DNA of 64,000 nucleotides. Origin: Diogma glabrata. Lineage: Eukaryota > Arthropoda > Insecta > Diptera > Cylindrotomidae. The notes beneath the pieces are model-generated. The model saw nothing but the letters and a program-made list of their open reading frames with translations. It ran no database searches and was not told the origin of the DNA. A program made the position numbers and the translations under genes. The stretch is from positions 84,383,496 through 84,447,495 of the forward strand of contig OY856186.1 in NCBI GenBank assembly GCA_963693315.1. Reading direction: 5' to 3'. Of the stretch, positions 34,441 to 44,842 are shown piece after piece. The stretch's first letter is position 1. Every line of letters begins with the position of its first letter.

Positions 34441-37400
34441 TTAAAAAACGTATCGGACGTCAAGTTAAAATTTTAAATTAATAAATTTAAAACTTATACA
34501 GTGTTTATATCTATTTATAAATAAAAATAGTTTAAAATGAGCAGTAGTGATGAATAGTATATTACATACCTAGCGCTGTAAATAGCATTTTACATGCGAG
34601 GGAAAATATTGAGCACGAGACGCGTAGCGGCGAGTGCAGTACCTTCACGAGCATGGAAAATGCTTTGCAGCTCGAGGTTTGTTATATACTTTTTCTACGA
34701 CTTTGTTTTAATGCCCAAACGCATATAAGTAATTGAAAAAATGAACTACTAATTATAAATTAAAAGCAAATAGTTTACAAATTGTCGTAGGCTTTGCATT
34801 ATTCTATGTCAAAATGAATTGAAATATTTAATTTTTAAAAACCAAATTTTTCTTTAAATAAAAATTTTTCTTTTTATTAAAAGTGTTTCGTAATATACTT
34901 ATAAATATATGAAAATCCATTACCGCTCACTTTTTTTTACTTACTGCACACTATTTGAAATAATCAATTTACATGTCATGGTGATGTAATTTATAATTTA
35001 CTGTAGGAGTAGAAAAAGTAATATAATTAGCACTTCACCTCATATAAAAGAAGCAGCCAACAATTTAACTTTCGATCTGTTGTCTGAAAAATCTAAAGTA
35101 CGGTATGAAAAAGCTGACCTATTATTTATCAATCGGTGTAAGAACAAAAAACAGGATATTTTTAGTCTGAAGATGTGTTTTTGGCATATTTTGGTGAACT
35201 ATCGCAGAAAAGTCTTCAGCAATGTGGTCAAATTATTCAATGTTAAAATCAACATGCATCTTTAAAGAAAATTTGGACATTAATAAATATAAAAGACCTT
35301 TTTAAAAAAGAAGTTTTCGGGTTATAGAGCCAAAAAATCAAAAGTGTTTTGGAGAGAAGAAATTAATAAATTTTAATATTATGTCTTTGGTCATTATGTC
35401 TTTTGTTTTACTTGTGTTTTTACTTTCCGCTTAAGAGCAGAAAAAATTAAAATATCCTCGCTAAACAGCAAAAGTCAACTTTCTCTTTTAACCTGATAGA
35501 TAGAAAACATTATTTTCTTTTCCTTGTCTTTTTCACGAAGAGATCCTAGCCCATACTCTCAAAGATGGTGAGGTTTTGATATACATAAGAAGGTATCAGA
35601 GTATCCAGGAGTCCGGAGTATTATATTTACAAGCATAACCTGCATACACTTAACCATCTCAATATCTTAAAGTTTCTAAGGAGGCTGAACTGGAGGAGGT
35701 CCTCTGATTGGGTAGTTACCAAGGAGTGACCATGTGGTAGATTACAATCGTTCCACATAGGAACGATTGTAATCTACAATCGATTGTAATCTACAATCGA
35801 GCTCCGCTCAGAATCTCCTCTTCTGATGGTTAGTATTTTATCAAGAAAAGTGGTTTATTGATCAAACACTTAATTTAAAACAAATCTTTTAAAACAAATA
35901 GATATGCAATCTTTTGAAATAAATCTAAGAATCTAAACAATAAACTAAAATAAAGACGAAAATTAAAATTTATTTCCTAAAAGTTTTATTTTCTTGTTAA
36001 GTTTAATCTATATAGCACTTTTGTTTTAAAGATTTAGAAATTTAAAATTCAACTTTTCAAGTTTACACATACCCAAAAATATTTTATTATTTATATGTTG
36101 TGACTTATGATAACACTTGTTGGAATGATTTATGTAAGAAATTAGTTGGATTATGTAGTAGGGTGAAAGATTTTTAGATGAGTTATTGTTAAAAAAGATT
36201 AACACATTATAACAAAACTCAAAATTTGAGTTTTAAAATAAAATGTTGAGACTTGAGAGTAAAAATTGATATCTAATAAAAGAGTTGAAGTTTTTTCAAA
36301 TATTTTATGATGGCATAGTCGTACAGTCGTTACAATGTTAATTTATTGATGGGTGAGTTTAACCATGCTGCTTTATCTAAACACGATATTTTAAATGAGA
36401 TTGCAAAAAATTAATACTGCCAAATCATCTTAACTACCTTTTTTTCTAGATTCCGCATATATAAGTTTTTGTTTTGTCTTTCGAATAAAAAAAAAACAAA
36501 TTTGTTGAAGAAAAAAACGATTTAAACGTAACAACAAGGTACAGCAGCAGTATTAATTAGATCACGTAACACTTTCTAAGCAACGTGACGAAAAAGATTT
36601 CTTTTACTTAATATAATTTATTACGTTTATTTTATAACTCATTTGGCTTCAGCATAAAATATGTGTATCATCTCCAAAACAAACTTTTCTTACATCGACC
36701 TATTCAAGGATTAAATGTAACATAAACTATTTATAAAGTTTTAATGTAAAATAAGAAAAGTTCGATTTGATTCTAATCATTTGATTTGTTTCCCTTTTCA
36801 ACCCTTTTCATGAGAAATGAAAAACCGGTTGGGAAAATATAAATGGAAAAAAAAACATTTTTTTAGGATATTTCAAAGGAAAATTGTAAAAGATAAATAA
36901 GAGAACCGAAAAAACATAAAGTTATTGCTTGGAATCACTCAAAGGGAAATTAATCAATCAAATATTTATAGTTTCGATAATATTTATTTAGGTCTTGGTT
37001 TGAGATAACGAAGTTCGGAGGAGGAAAATTAAGTACTATTTACACTGTTGGGTATCCCTTTTATATTTACTTTCCTGATTAAATGTATGTTTTCGTTTAT
37101 CTATAAGCTGTAAATGGTTTATTTGAAGTTGTTAACAAATAAAATGAAAAAACATCTTTATTCTTAACATAATTTAAGTTTGTTGAATGCACATTTATCC
37201 TCAAATATCCCTTGGGTTTAAGTTTCTATTTATTAAAAACTAAATTGGAACAGTTTCGTTCACAACATTCAGTAATAGTCAACATCCTACAGCAAGGAAT
37301 TGAATAATGATTTTGCTAAACTGAAATCTCGTTAAGACAAAGCCTACAAGAGTGTGCAATAAATTTCAAGAAAAAATTTTAATAACTTCAGAAGCTCATT

Positions 37401-37516
37401 CATATTTCGTCACTGATCTTCTTTTATATCATGAGGTTTGTAGTTCTTTCATAGCCAATTTGGCTGTAAAGAACATGAATATTTGCAACCGTACAAACTT
37501 TTGAAGTTGAACTAAC
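34441..37516. other. AT-rich region without genes
   Basis: No convincing coding sequence. A GAGACGCGTAGCGGCGAGTG module at 34617-34636 resembles one at 16327-16346. A perfect 18-bp-stem hairpin is at 35737-35777. The short frame at 35080-35265 has no domain. Confidence 0.4.
35737..35777. repeat. Perfect 18-bp-stem hairpin with adjacent 17-bp repeat
   Basis: GTAGATTACAATCGTTCC at 35737-35754 is followed by a 5-base loop and its exact complement at 35760-35777. GATTGTAATCTACAATC, part of the right arm, is then repeated directly (about 35766-35799). Confidence 0.75.
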
Positions 37517-37517
37517 A

Positions 37518-37554
37518 GTAGGAGCTATATGACCTACTGTCATATAGCTCCTAC
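37518..37554. repeat. Perfect 16-bp-stem hairpin
   Basis: GTAGGAGCTATATGAC (37518-37533) pairs with GTCATATAGCTCCTAC (37539-37554) around a 5-base loop. It lies exactly where the integrase reading frame of the Ty3 relic stops, so it may mark a deletion or rearrangement joint. Confidence 0.8.
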
Positions 37555-37722
37555 CTTTAATGACGTTTCATGACCTTTTGAATGCATGGTCTTTCCGACT
37601 CTAACATGGGCTGAAGTCGGGAGCTCATGCGCTTTGGCTATTAACTCAAATGTTAATTCATCCGGCACCCAAAGCTTCCACTGTTCACCTTCAATACAAG
37701 AATAGAGACTGTTCACCTTCAA
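37540..37722 (-). pseudogene. Ty3 integrase zinc-site start, truncated
   Basis: The frame contains WVPDELTFELIAKAHELPTS then AHVRVGKT, the linker and first histidines of a Ty3 integrase HHCC domain, after which it degenerates and stops. A 28-bp exact tandem duplication (37683-37710 and 37711-37738, GTTCACCTTCAATACAAGAA...) breaks the frame between RNase H and this segment. Confidence 0.75.
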
Positions 37723-38296
37723 TACAAGAATAGAGACTAACTTTTTTATACACTCTTCCGTCCAACACCTTCATAACTTTCAATGATGTTACTCCATCCT
37801 TTATGATCTGAACTAATTTCAGATAATCCGAAAATAGAAACCATGGTGAATTCAAATCAATTTCTTGTGCTACCATTATAGTCACCGCATCCACACTAGG
37901 TATGCGAGAAAGTGCGTCTGGAACAGCATTCAAACTTCCTCTACGATATTCTATTTCGAAACAGTAACCTTGCAACGGCTGCATAAACCATTTTAAAGAT
38001 GCATGGTCAGTTATGACCTTGAACGGGTATCCCTCAATGTTCGTTCTGAATTTCTTGATGCCAAGAACCACTGCCAGACACTTTTTCTCACTCACCGAGT
38101 AGTTACGTTGAACCGCGTTCAATTTCATTGACATGAATGCCACAGGATGTTTGACGTTTTCATCGTCGAGTTGAGTTAAAACACATCCGACTTCATCATT
38201 ACTTACATCCCATTTTAGCGTAAAAGGTTTGGTAAAATCTGGGTTAGCTAAAATTGGAGCTGATGTTAACGCTTTCTTAATTACATTAAAAGCCAC
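37691..38296 (-). pseudogene. Ty3 RNase H segment
   Basis: The 201-codon frame covers the RT connection and RNase H: AFNVIKKALTSAPILANPDF, FTLKWDVSNDEVGCVLTQ (the first position is usually TDAS), NYSVSEKKCLAVVLGIKKFR, FKVITDHASLKWFM (acidic site) and LNAVPDALSRIP. The DVSNDEVG variant departs from the usual catalytic D-A-S context. It ends in the 28-bp duplication. Confidence 0.85.
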
Positions 38297-38297
38297 A

Positions 38298-38513
38298 CTA
38301 GCTTCTTTCTTCTGTCCACTGAAATTTCCCTGTTGACTTTTTTAACAAGTTGGAGATAGGAGATGTGAGTGTCGCAAACTCCGAGATAAATCGTCTGTAG
38401 TACCCAGACATTCCTAAAAATCTTCTAATCTGTCTGATTGAGATTAGGATTGGGAAATCTGCAACGGCTGGTACCTTATCATCACCGATCTCTATTCCTT
38501 CTCTGCTAATCAC
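38298..38513 (-). pseudogene. Ty3 RT C-terminal segment
   Basis: The frame reads ISREGIEIGDDKVPAVADFP, then RRFLGMSGYYRRFISEFATL and a TSPISNLLKK segment, which is the thumb/connection part of a Ty3 RT. It is separated from the RNase H frame by a frameshift near 38297. The sequence just before it (38515-38574) continues the RT in decayed form up to the insertion point. Confidence 0.85.
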
Positions 38514-39571
38514 GTATCAGATATTTTACATCCGGCCTAAGGAATTTACTTTTTTCAATGTTAATCGTTAGGTTTTGATTTTATGGTGGTATATTAAATG
38601 GTGGTAATACTTGTTAATAATTGTTACGGGAGTTTTTAGGTGAATTTATGAATTATGAAAACATTGAAAAGATTGATTCTTGATTATTATATTTTTCCTC
38701 AATTGTTATTTGCTAACATTAATCAAATTTTGGACGAAGATGTTCGTCATTTTCAAGATATTATGTACTATAAGAATATAAATAATTTGTATTAGGTTAC
38801 TTTTCAGCTTAAAAAATTAAAACTAGGACAAAACAAACTTATATTAATTAATAACGAACATTATGATAGTAAAACTTACATGGATAACTAGATTAGAGGC
38901 GACGCGACGGTTATAAAAATTAGTTTTAGGCTTATTGCATTTTGGATTTTGCACACAGTTAATTTAAAAATTTTTTTTATCTATGACGTTACAAATAATG
39001 AATTAAAATATTATTTTTAAGCTAATAACATTATTGCACAATACACCTTTACAGAAACACCAAATTAAAATACTTATTTAAAAAACTAGAAATAAAATGA
39101 TTTAAAATAAATTAAAAAGACATTTTCAAGACTAGATTACAAAAACAAATGATATTACATTTACGAATATCATAGACTTAGAGTATTTAAGGAACTGTTA
39201 ATATTATAAGTAATTATGGTATTGATTAATTATTTGGTATGTGTGAGATCAAGGATGGAGATTGGTAAAAACGGTTAAGAAAATTATGGAGACTTATTAT
39301 AAAAGTGAAGTGGTTTAATAATTACGTATTTGGAGAACTAATAGGTTTTATAAGATCGATATAAATTTTGGCCATACCCAAATTCAAATTCAAATTCTAT
39401 TTATTAATGTTTCAGATTTATGTACATACATGTTTAAAATTATGAGAGTTTAGTAAATATACTTTTCATCTCTGTTGTATAATATTAAGTGCCTTATATT
39501 GTATTAAATTCTATATTAATTTAGTTTAAAATTATTGTTTGACAATTTTTGAGGAAAAATTAACCTATTGA

Positions 39572-39573
<2 letters not shown>

Positions 39574-39616
<43 letters not shown>
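39574..39616 (-). other. Poly(A) tail of the LINE (43 nt)
   Basis: An uninterrupted run of 43 T on the plus strand at the 3' end of the minus-strand LINE. Tails of this length usually decay fast, which supports a recent insertion. An assembly length error in the homopolymer is possible. Confidence 0.9.
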
Positions 39617-39621
<5 letters not shown>

Positions 39622-39790
39622 AACTTAAAAATCTAAATTTATGATATATCTTATCATTACGTTATAGTCATTTTGATAAACACTCATTCAAACTCACATG
39701 CACACAACATTCGACAACATACATGCAAAATTCATTCATTTATCAATTATCATAAATAATGCAAGACAAAGGCTAAGTTAAAGTTTTGCA

Positions 39791-42334
39791 TTAGTTTAAT
39801 AAAACTAATTGATTGATTAATTTATTGTCAATCGATCGACAGGAGTTGATAAATCTTAGATTTATTGCATTGATCACTTCTGATACTAGTGGAATGTTGG
39901 ATAGAGTTGCAAGCTGTGAAGTTGGGAAATCTCTTGGTAAGTTATACATAATTTTAAGACATCTATTTTGAATGACTTGTAGTTGTTTTTTGTAAACTGC
40001 AGCACAGTCTATCCATACTGGAGAGCCATAGATTAGGGCAGCTCTGATTATAAGAAGATATAGAAGCTTTTTATTACTATGCGAAATTTTTGATTTTTTG
40101 TTTATCATCCCATATAGAACATGTATTAGTTTTTGACATTTTTCAATTACATATTCAAAGTGATTTTTGAAAGTAAGTCGTTTATCAATTATAATCCCCA
40201 GGTATTTTACCTGATTTTGCCATGTAACGGGACAATTGTTAACGTTTAGTGATTCTTTATCAGGAAGATTTCTTTTAGCGCGATTTCTTGTTAAAAAGAT
40301 AGCTTGTGTTTTGTTTGTATTAAGTTTAATGTTCCAGTTTTCAAAATATTTGCACATTAGTTCAATTGCATTTTGAAGTTTAGTCATAATTAGTGAGATT
40401 TCTGGCGATGAACAGTATATTGCAGTGTCATCTGCATATAGTGCATAGCTGACGTCTTCTGGGATAACTGTTTTGATATCAGAAGTATATATGTTATATA
40501 GAGTTGGAGACAAAACAGCACCCTGAGGAACGCCCGCATTTATAATTTTGTGGGTTGACTTGGAAGCGTTTAAAGAAACATAGAATTTACGGTCTTGTAA
40601 GTAAGATATAATAATTTTGCATAGATAATTCGGAAATTTTAGTAGAATCATTTTGTAAATGAGTGCAGTATGCCATACTTTATCAAAAGCTTTTTCAATA
40701 TCAAAAAGGATTAACCCAGTTGACATCTTTTTAGAAATGTTTTGTTTTATTTCTTTCGTTATTCTAAACAGCTGGTGATTTGTTGAGTGTGATTTTCTAA
40801 AACCGAATTGTTGATCTGGAATAACATTATTGGCATTTACATGTCTTAGGATCCTTGTTAAGATAAGCCTTTCACAGATTTTACCAATATTGTTTAATAG
40901 ACTAATTGGTCGGTAGCTATCGATTTTTGTATTGTCTTTTCCCATCTTAGCAATAGGAATTATTTTTGCTAATTTCCAAGTTGTTGGAAAATATCCAATT
41001 CTGAAGCAGGCATTACATACATATGTGATAAAAACAATAGCTTTTCGTGGTAAGTGTTTAATGAGTCGGTTGTTAATTGTGTCATCTCCTGGTGATTTTA
41101 TATTTTTTAATCTTTTTATAAACCCGACTATTTCATACGGTTTTACAAGTTCAGTCACTTCAAGTTGGAATATATCTGTACAGTTAACTTCAAATTCCAT
41201 CACTTTTTTTTCTACATCTATTTTTAGTAAATCGTTGTTAGGTGAAGTTATTTCGTGCACACTTGCAAAGAAATCAGCAAAAGCCTCACACTTTTCTTTG
41301 TTGGTAATAAGAATTTTTTGGTTAGAGGAATTTGTATTTGTATATAAAGCGGGAATATTTTTCTTTTTTTTGCGTAAAACTTTGGATACATTAAACATAT
41401 GTTTCATACTCTGTGATTGTTCAATTTGTTGTAGAAACTTCTCCCATCGTTGGTTACGAATATTTTGAATTTGATTTCTAATATCAGTTGTCATGTTATT
41501 AACAAGTCGTTTAAGCATAGGATTTCTCAGTCTTTGCCACTGTTTTCTTCTTGTATTTCGAAGCTGTATTAGATCTCTGATTTCTTGAGGGATAACTATT
41601 TCGTTATTACCTAGAGTTTTTTTTTCAATTTTGTGTATAGAGAATTTTTGAGCTTCAATAATAACTTCATTGAGTGATTTTAAACACTCATCAATATCTT
41701 CATAGGTTAAAATATTTCTTACTTTTGACTCGTTGCTTAAGTCAATTTTGTTATTAATATGGGCTTTAAATGTGCTCCAATTCGCTTGAGAATAGTTTAA
41801 GACCTGATTAGATAATTCACCTTGTTCCGTGTCTGTTAGTATTTCAAATACAATGGGAAGATGGTCAGAGCTTAGTTCATTAAGAGTTATTATTTTGGAT
41901 AAAATTACAGGGTTATTGGTCAAAACAATATCTAATGTAGAGCCATGTACAGATTTGACTGAATAATGAGTTGGACAGTCAGGGAATTCAATTACAAAAT
42001 TACTGGACAACATTTCTTTGTAAAGAGTGTCACCAGCTTTGTTTCGCCTGGTGCAATTCCAATGTGTGTGCTTGGAGTTGAAGTCTCCCCCTACAATGAA
42101 TGACTGTGTTCTGTCAGTAAGCTTTTGGATATCTTGTTTAAAAAGCTGAAGATTAGGCTTAGTTATGTTTTTGTTCCCACCAGGAAAGTAAGCTGAAACT
42201 AATGTTAAAATACCATTTCGAGTTACGAGGTCAATTCCAATAGCTTCAATTATTTTTAAGTTAAATGATGGAAGTAATGTATGTTTGAGATTTTTGTTTA
42301 CAACTATTGCAACTCCACCACCCTGAGAAACCAT
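39791..42334 (-). CDS. LINE ORF2: endonuclease and reverse transcriptase
   Basis: 847 codons from the first in-frame ATG. An APE-type endonuclease fills the first ~230 residues (GGGVAIVV, IVGGDFNSKHTHWN with catalytic D/N, STLDIVLTN, SSDHLPI with the catalytic DH). The RT lies at about 380-650: SPGDDTINNRLIK, YRPISLLNNIGKICERL, FGFRKSHSTNHQL, LILFDIEKAFDKVWH, AGVPQGAVLSPTLYN and ALYADDTAIY with the catalytic YADD. A C-terminal domain contains LIIRAALIYGSPVW. The open frame continues upstream without an ATG to at least 42520 and includes the true endonuclease N-terminus (LNILIWNSQSIRNKQDEFF, IALLTETWL). It therefore overlaps the end of ORF1 in the -1 frame. Translation probably starts upstream by a non-standard route; starting at 42334 would lose the first catalytic segment. 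Confidence 0.93.
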   Translation of the reverse strand: MVSQGGGVAIVVNKNLKHTLLPSFNLKIIEAIGIDLVTRNGILTLVSAYFPGGNKNITKPNLQLFKQDIQKLTDRTQSFIVGGDFNSKHTHWNCTRRNKAGDTLYKEMLSSNFVIEFPDCPTHYSVKSVHGSTLDIVLTNNPVILSKIITLNELSSDHLPIVFEILTDTEQGELSNQVLNYSQANWSTFKAHINNKIDLSNESKVRNILTYEDIDECLKSLNEVIIEAQKFSIHKIEKKTLGNNEIVIPQEIRDLIQLRNTRRKQWQRLRNPMLKRLVNNMTTDIRNQIQNIRNQRWEKFLQQIEQSQSMKHMFNVSKVLRKKKKNIPALYTNTNSSNQKILITNKEKCEAFADFFASVHEITSPNNDLLKIDVEKKVMEFEVNCTDIFQLEVTELVKPYEIVGFIKRLKNIKSPGDDTINNRLIKHLPRKAIVFITYVCNACFRIGYFPTTWKLAKIIPIAKMGKDNTKIDSYRPISLLNNIGKICERLILTRILRHVNANNVIPDQQFGFRKSHSTNHQLFRITKEIKQNISKKMSTGLILFDIEKAFDKVWHTALIYKMILLKFPNYLCKIIISYLQDRKFYVSLNASKSTHKIINAGVPQGAVLSPTLYNIYTSDIKTVIPEDVSYALYADDTAIYCSSPEISLIMTKLQNAIELMCKYFENWNIKLNTNKTQAIFLTRNRAKRNLPDKESLNVNNCPVTWQNQVKYLGIIIDKRLTFKNHFEYVIEKCQKLIHVLYGMINKKSKISHSNKKLLYLLIIRAALIYGSPVWIDCAAVYKKQLQVIQNRCLKIMYNLPRDFPTSQLATLSNIPLVSEVINAINLRFINSCRSIDNKLINQLVLLN

Positions 42335-42510
42335 TCTATCTAGTCTATGAATTTTAAAATTTATATGAAAAAGAGTATCATTACTTCTTAGCCATGTTTC
42401 AGTTAATAAGGCTATATCTATTTTATTTTCTATTAAATAATCAAAAAACTCATCCTGTTTATTACGGATTGATTGTGAATTCCAAATTAAAATATTAAGA
42501 CGCGCCAGAA

Positions 42511-43827
42511 TTATTTCATAGATAAATATTTTATTGTTAAATTTGTTATTGCTGCTAATTGCTCAGCCTTTGTCTTACATTTTGGAAAATTAAGAATGAC
42601 ATCATTAATAATTTCTATAATTTCTGACATTGTAAATAATTCATCTGCATTATTTTCAATACAGTTATTATTAATGTTATTTGTTTTATTTGTAATAATT
42701 CTAGAATAACTTAACCTATTATTTGTATTGCTAAAAGTGTTTGATTGTGTAGGTAATTCTGTAGAAATTGGATTGTTTGTATGTAAAGTTCGGTTTAATG
42801 ATGGAAAATCATTTTTATGTAATTCAAATCTTTGATGAGGTTTTTTTGCTAAAAAATTTATGTTTTGTTTACCTTGGTATTGATTGTTTGTTCGTCTTGA
42901 AAAGTTATTTAATTGACGGTTTATGTTAATATTTTCTTTAATGAAGTTGAATTCAGCTAGCTTTGGACATTCTTTGGAAGTTGACAGATGAGTTTTGCCA
43001 CAGTTTGCACACTTTATAATATCAGGGGTGGTACATGCGGATGATAGATGTGGTCCACTACATGTTGAACATTTGACTTGTCTAAAACAGTGTGATGTTC
43101 CATGTCCAAACATTTGACAACGACGACATTGGGTTGGCCCGTTACGCTTGTTAACGTGAATGCTTATTTTAACAACAACATTATTTATCACTTTTATTTT
43201 ATTTAGTTTATCCATAGAAAATTTACTTTTGAAAAAGCTTATGAGGAAAGCTTTATACCCGTCACAATTGTTTTTTGGTTTGAATGTAATGGGTTGAATT
43301 TTAATAAGTTCCGATTCCAGTATACCTTGTGCAAACAGATCTTCTTTAATATCTTCAATTTCCATATCAGATGGAAGCCCAGTAACAATAACTTTAATTG
43401 CTTTGTTTTCTTTAGAGTTGTATGTGAAATGTTCAATATTTTTGCTTTGTAGATCTTGTTTTAAATCGTTATATGCCGTTCCATCAAATACTGTAATTTT
43501 ATGACCTGTGGTCATAATTTTGATATTATATTTTATTATTTTTAGATTTTTTAAAATACTGCTAATATTATGATAGGTAATATTTGAAACAACAATTGGT
43601 GGAATTTGTATGCTATTCTTACTGTTATTATTTGGTTGGTTAGGGATGACTTCATTAGTATCTTCTTGATCGGATAGAGATTCATATCTGTTTGATGTAG
43701 GAATATTTGACTCAACAGTTTCCATAGGATCTGCTTCCGTACAATTGGCTCGATTAATGTTGATTTGATTTGTGTTTTGGCGTTTGCGCTCCCTTAGAGA
43801 ACTAAGTTTATCCTCAATCAAACTCAT
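42511..43827 (-). CDS. LINE ORF1: gag-like RNA-binding protein
   Basis: The frame is open from about 43940, but the first ATG is at 43825-43827 (MSLIEDKLSS), giving 438 codons; the commonly drawn start at 43884 is a TTG. Residues about 130-240 resemble the PRE_C2HC region of Jockey-type gags (VIVTGLPSDMEIEDI, YKAFLISFF). CCHC-type zinc knuckles follow (CRRCQMFGHGTSHC, CSTCSGPHLSSAC, CANCGKTHLSTSKEC). The C-terminus is rich in Asn and Thr. The protein would coat the element RNA and move it to the nucleus. Its stop TAA (42511-42513) overlaps the start of the ORF2 reading frame. No damage is visible. Confidence 0.9.
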   Translation of the reverse strand: MSLIEDKLSSLRERKRQNTNQININRANCTEADPMETVESNIPTSNRYESLSDQEDTNEVIPNQPNNNSKNSIQIPPIVVSNITYHNISSILKNLKIIKYNIKIMTTGHKITVFDGTAYNDLKQDLQSKNIEHFTYNSKENKAIKVIVTGLPSDMEIEDIKEDLFAQGILESELIKIQPITFKPKNNCDGYKAFLISFFKSKFSMDKLNKIKVINNVVVKISIHVNKRNGPTQCRRCQMFGHGTSHCFRQVKCSTCSGPHLSSACTTPDIIKCANCGKTHLSTSKECPKLAEFNFIKENININRQLNNFSRRTNNQYQGKQNINFLAKKPHQRFELHKNDFPSLNRTLHTNNPISTELPTQSNTFSNTNNRLSYSRIITNKTNNINNNCIENNADELFTMSEIIEIINDVILNFPKCKTKAEQLAAITNLTIKYLSMK

Positions 43828-43972
43828 TATTACATTTCGTTTTATCGCACGATTCAAAGTGTTATTAGTTGAAGTTGATGGCAATTCACCATTGTGTTCT
43901 TCACCTCCAGGTTTCCCCGTGGTTAGATATTTATATTATAGAAACTAAAACACTCACAAGAGACTAGAAGTT

Positions 43973-44758
43973 TCACAATTTATTAAGTTTCACTTTCACA
44001 AAAAAAAGAAAAACAGACAGTGATACGTTTCGACAGTGAAAAACAGTGATACGTTTCGTTTGGTTCGTTTCTTTACAAAGGACTTCAGGGTTTTTTAAGT
44101 CAAACGTATGTGAGGTATCAGATATGTGATAAGCTAAAGCCGTCGTGTAATCCTTTGGAGTGTCGGGTGGGTTTGGGATTAAATGGTTGATGTTTGGGGG
44201 AGGTTGGAGCAAATTGAGGATCGGGCTGTTAGAAGGAACGGGAATTGAAATCTGTTGTTCGATTACAATGGATGACCTATTTGTTAAGATTGGTGTTGTT
44301 GCTGGGGATATAATTATTCTTTCGGAGTCAACAGAGTATTGGTACATCCTTTTTTCTAGATACTGGCAGGATTTACCGATATAATAACTAGAACAATCAT
44401 TACAGTTAATTTTATATACGATGTTACATGTTTTGTTTTTTGGAGTTACATCTTTGAGTTTGGTAAAAAATCTTTGATGGTTAGTGTTGCCTGGTCTGAA
44501 GGTAATTTTGATTTGGTTGGTGGGTAGAAAATCGTTAAGAAGTCTTTCAATTTTATTTGATAAATTGTCAACAAAGATAAGAGACGTATAAGGCAGGGGA
44601 GAAGTGGGTATTAGTGTGTCGGGAACGTGTGTGATAATAGGAAGTGGATGTGGTTGGTTCTCTATTGGTGGTTGAAGCATAAGGGTTTGTTGGGCTATTG
44701 TGAATTTATTAATATATTTATCTATTAGATATGGAGGGTAGTTATTTTTTATGAGCAA
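43973..44758 (-). pseudogene. Penelope-like element: linker and GIY-YIG endonuclease
   Basis: The 261-codon frame begins in the RT-endonuclease linker (NNYPPYLIDKYINKF, a long Pro-rich stretch). It then shows RPGNTNHQRFFTKLKD and CNIVYKINCNDCSSYYIGKS, with the CxxC...YIG arrangement of the Penelope GIY-YIG domain, including a Tyr-Ile-Gly and conserved Arg (LEKRMYQYS). Later it has TTALAYHISDTSHTFD and LCKETNQTKR. The end of the domain diverges after that, and the Pro/Ile-rich insert between YQYS and TTALAYH looks like a second frame or an expansion. No RT domain remains. Endonuclease activity is unlikely. Confidence 0.75.
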
Positions 44759-44842
44759 GGTTAATCGTTAGGTTCGCTCGCTTTAAATGCTGAGCAATTT
44801 CTGCTAGAGCATTAAGGTGCGACTCAAACGTTGAAGTAACAA

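Larger units (their letters stand above)
37518..38574 (-). mobile_element. Second Ty3-type element, 3' part (interrupted)
   Basis: This is the downstream half of a minus-strand Ty3-type pol: end of RT, RNase H and the first residues of integrase. The upstream half (gag, protease, RT) is at 44761-46956. The break falls inside the RT sequence around NLTIN, and the string TTAATCGTTAGGTT occurs at both edges (38561-38574 and 44761-44774), so the 6.2 kb between is a later insertion. The left edge ends at a perfect hairpin (37518-37554) in place of the integrase core; no LTR was found. Confidence 0.85.
39574..43968 (-). mobile_element. Near-complete Jockey-type LINE
   Basis: A minus-strand non-LTR retrotransposon of about 4.4 kb. 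It has a short 5' UTR, ORF1 (gag-like, three zinc knuckles), ORF2 (endonuclease and RT), a 3' UTR of about 170 bp and an uninterrupted run of 43 A (T on the plus strand, 39574-39616). Both ORFs are open throughout, unlike every other retroelement in this window. The 5' boundary is set near 43968, where GAAGTTT could match the GAAGTTT at 39571-39577; this 7-bp duplication is weak. The RT and ORF1 layout (PRE_C2HC region plus CCHC knuckles) supports the Jockey group. It looks recent and possibly still competent. Confidence 0.85.
38575..44760 (-). mobile_element. Penelope-like element inserted in Ty3, itself hit by a LINE
   Basis: The segment between the two TTAATCGTTAGGTT repeats (14 bp, 15 bp with a preceding G) is one insertion. 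Its minus-strand 5' part encodes the RT-endonuclease linker and GIY-YIG domain of a Penelope-like element (43973-44758), so it is 5'-truncated at the insertion edge. A Jockey-type LINE (39574-~43968) interrupts it. The remaining 38575-39573 is AT-rich and would be its 3' untranslated part. It contains GACGAAGATGTTCGTC (38734-38749), a small hairpin. The nesting is inferred from target-duplication logic. Confidence 0.7.

Noticed and set aside
38575..39573. Separate gene or element between the LINE tail and the Ty3 break
   Set aside because: No frame or terminal structure; target-duplication logic makes it the 3' part of the Penelope-like insertion.
40932..41468. 178-codon plus-strand ORF
   Set aside because: Shadow of the LINE ORF2 on the opposite strand; the ORF2 frame carries all endonuclease and RT motifs.
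43828..43884. Start of LINE ORF1 at 43884
   Set aside because: The codon there is TTG; the first ATG in frame is at 43825-43827.
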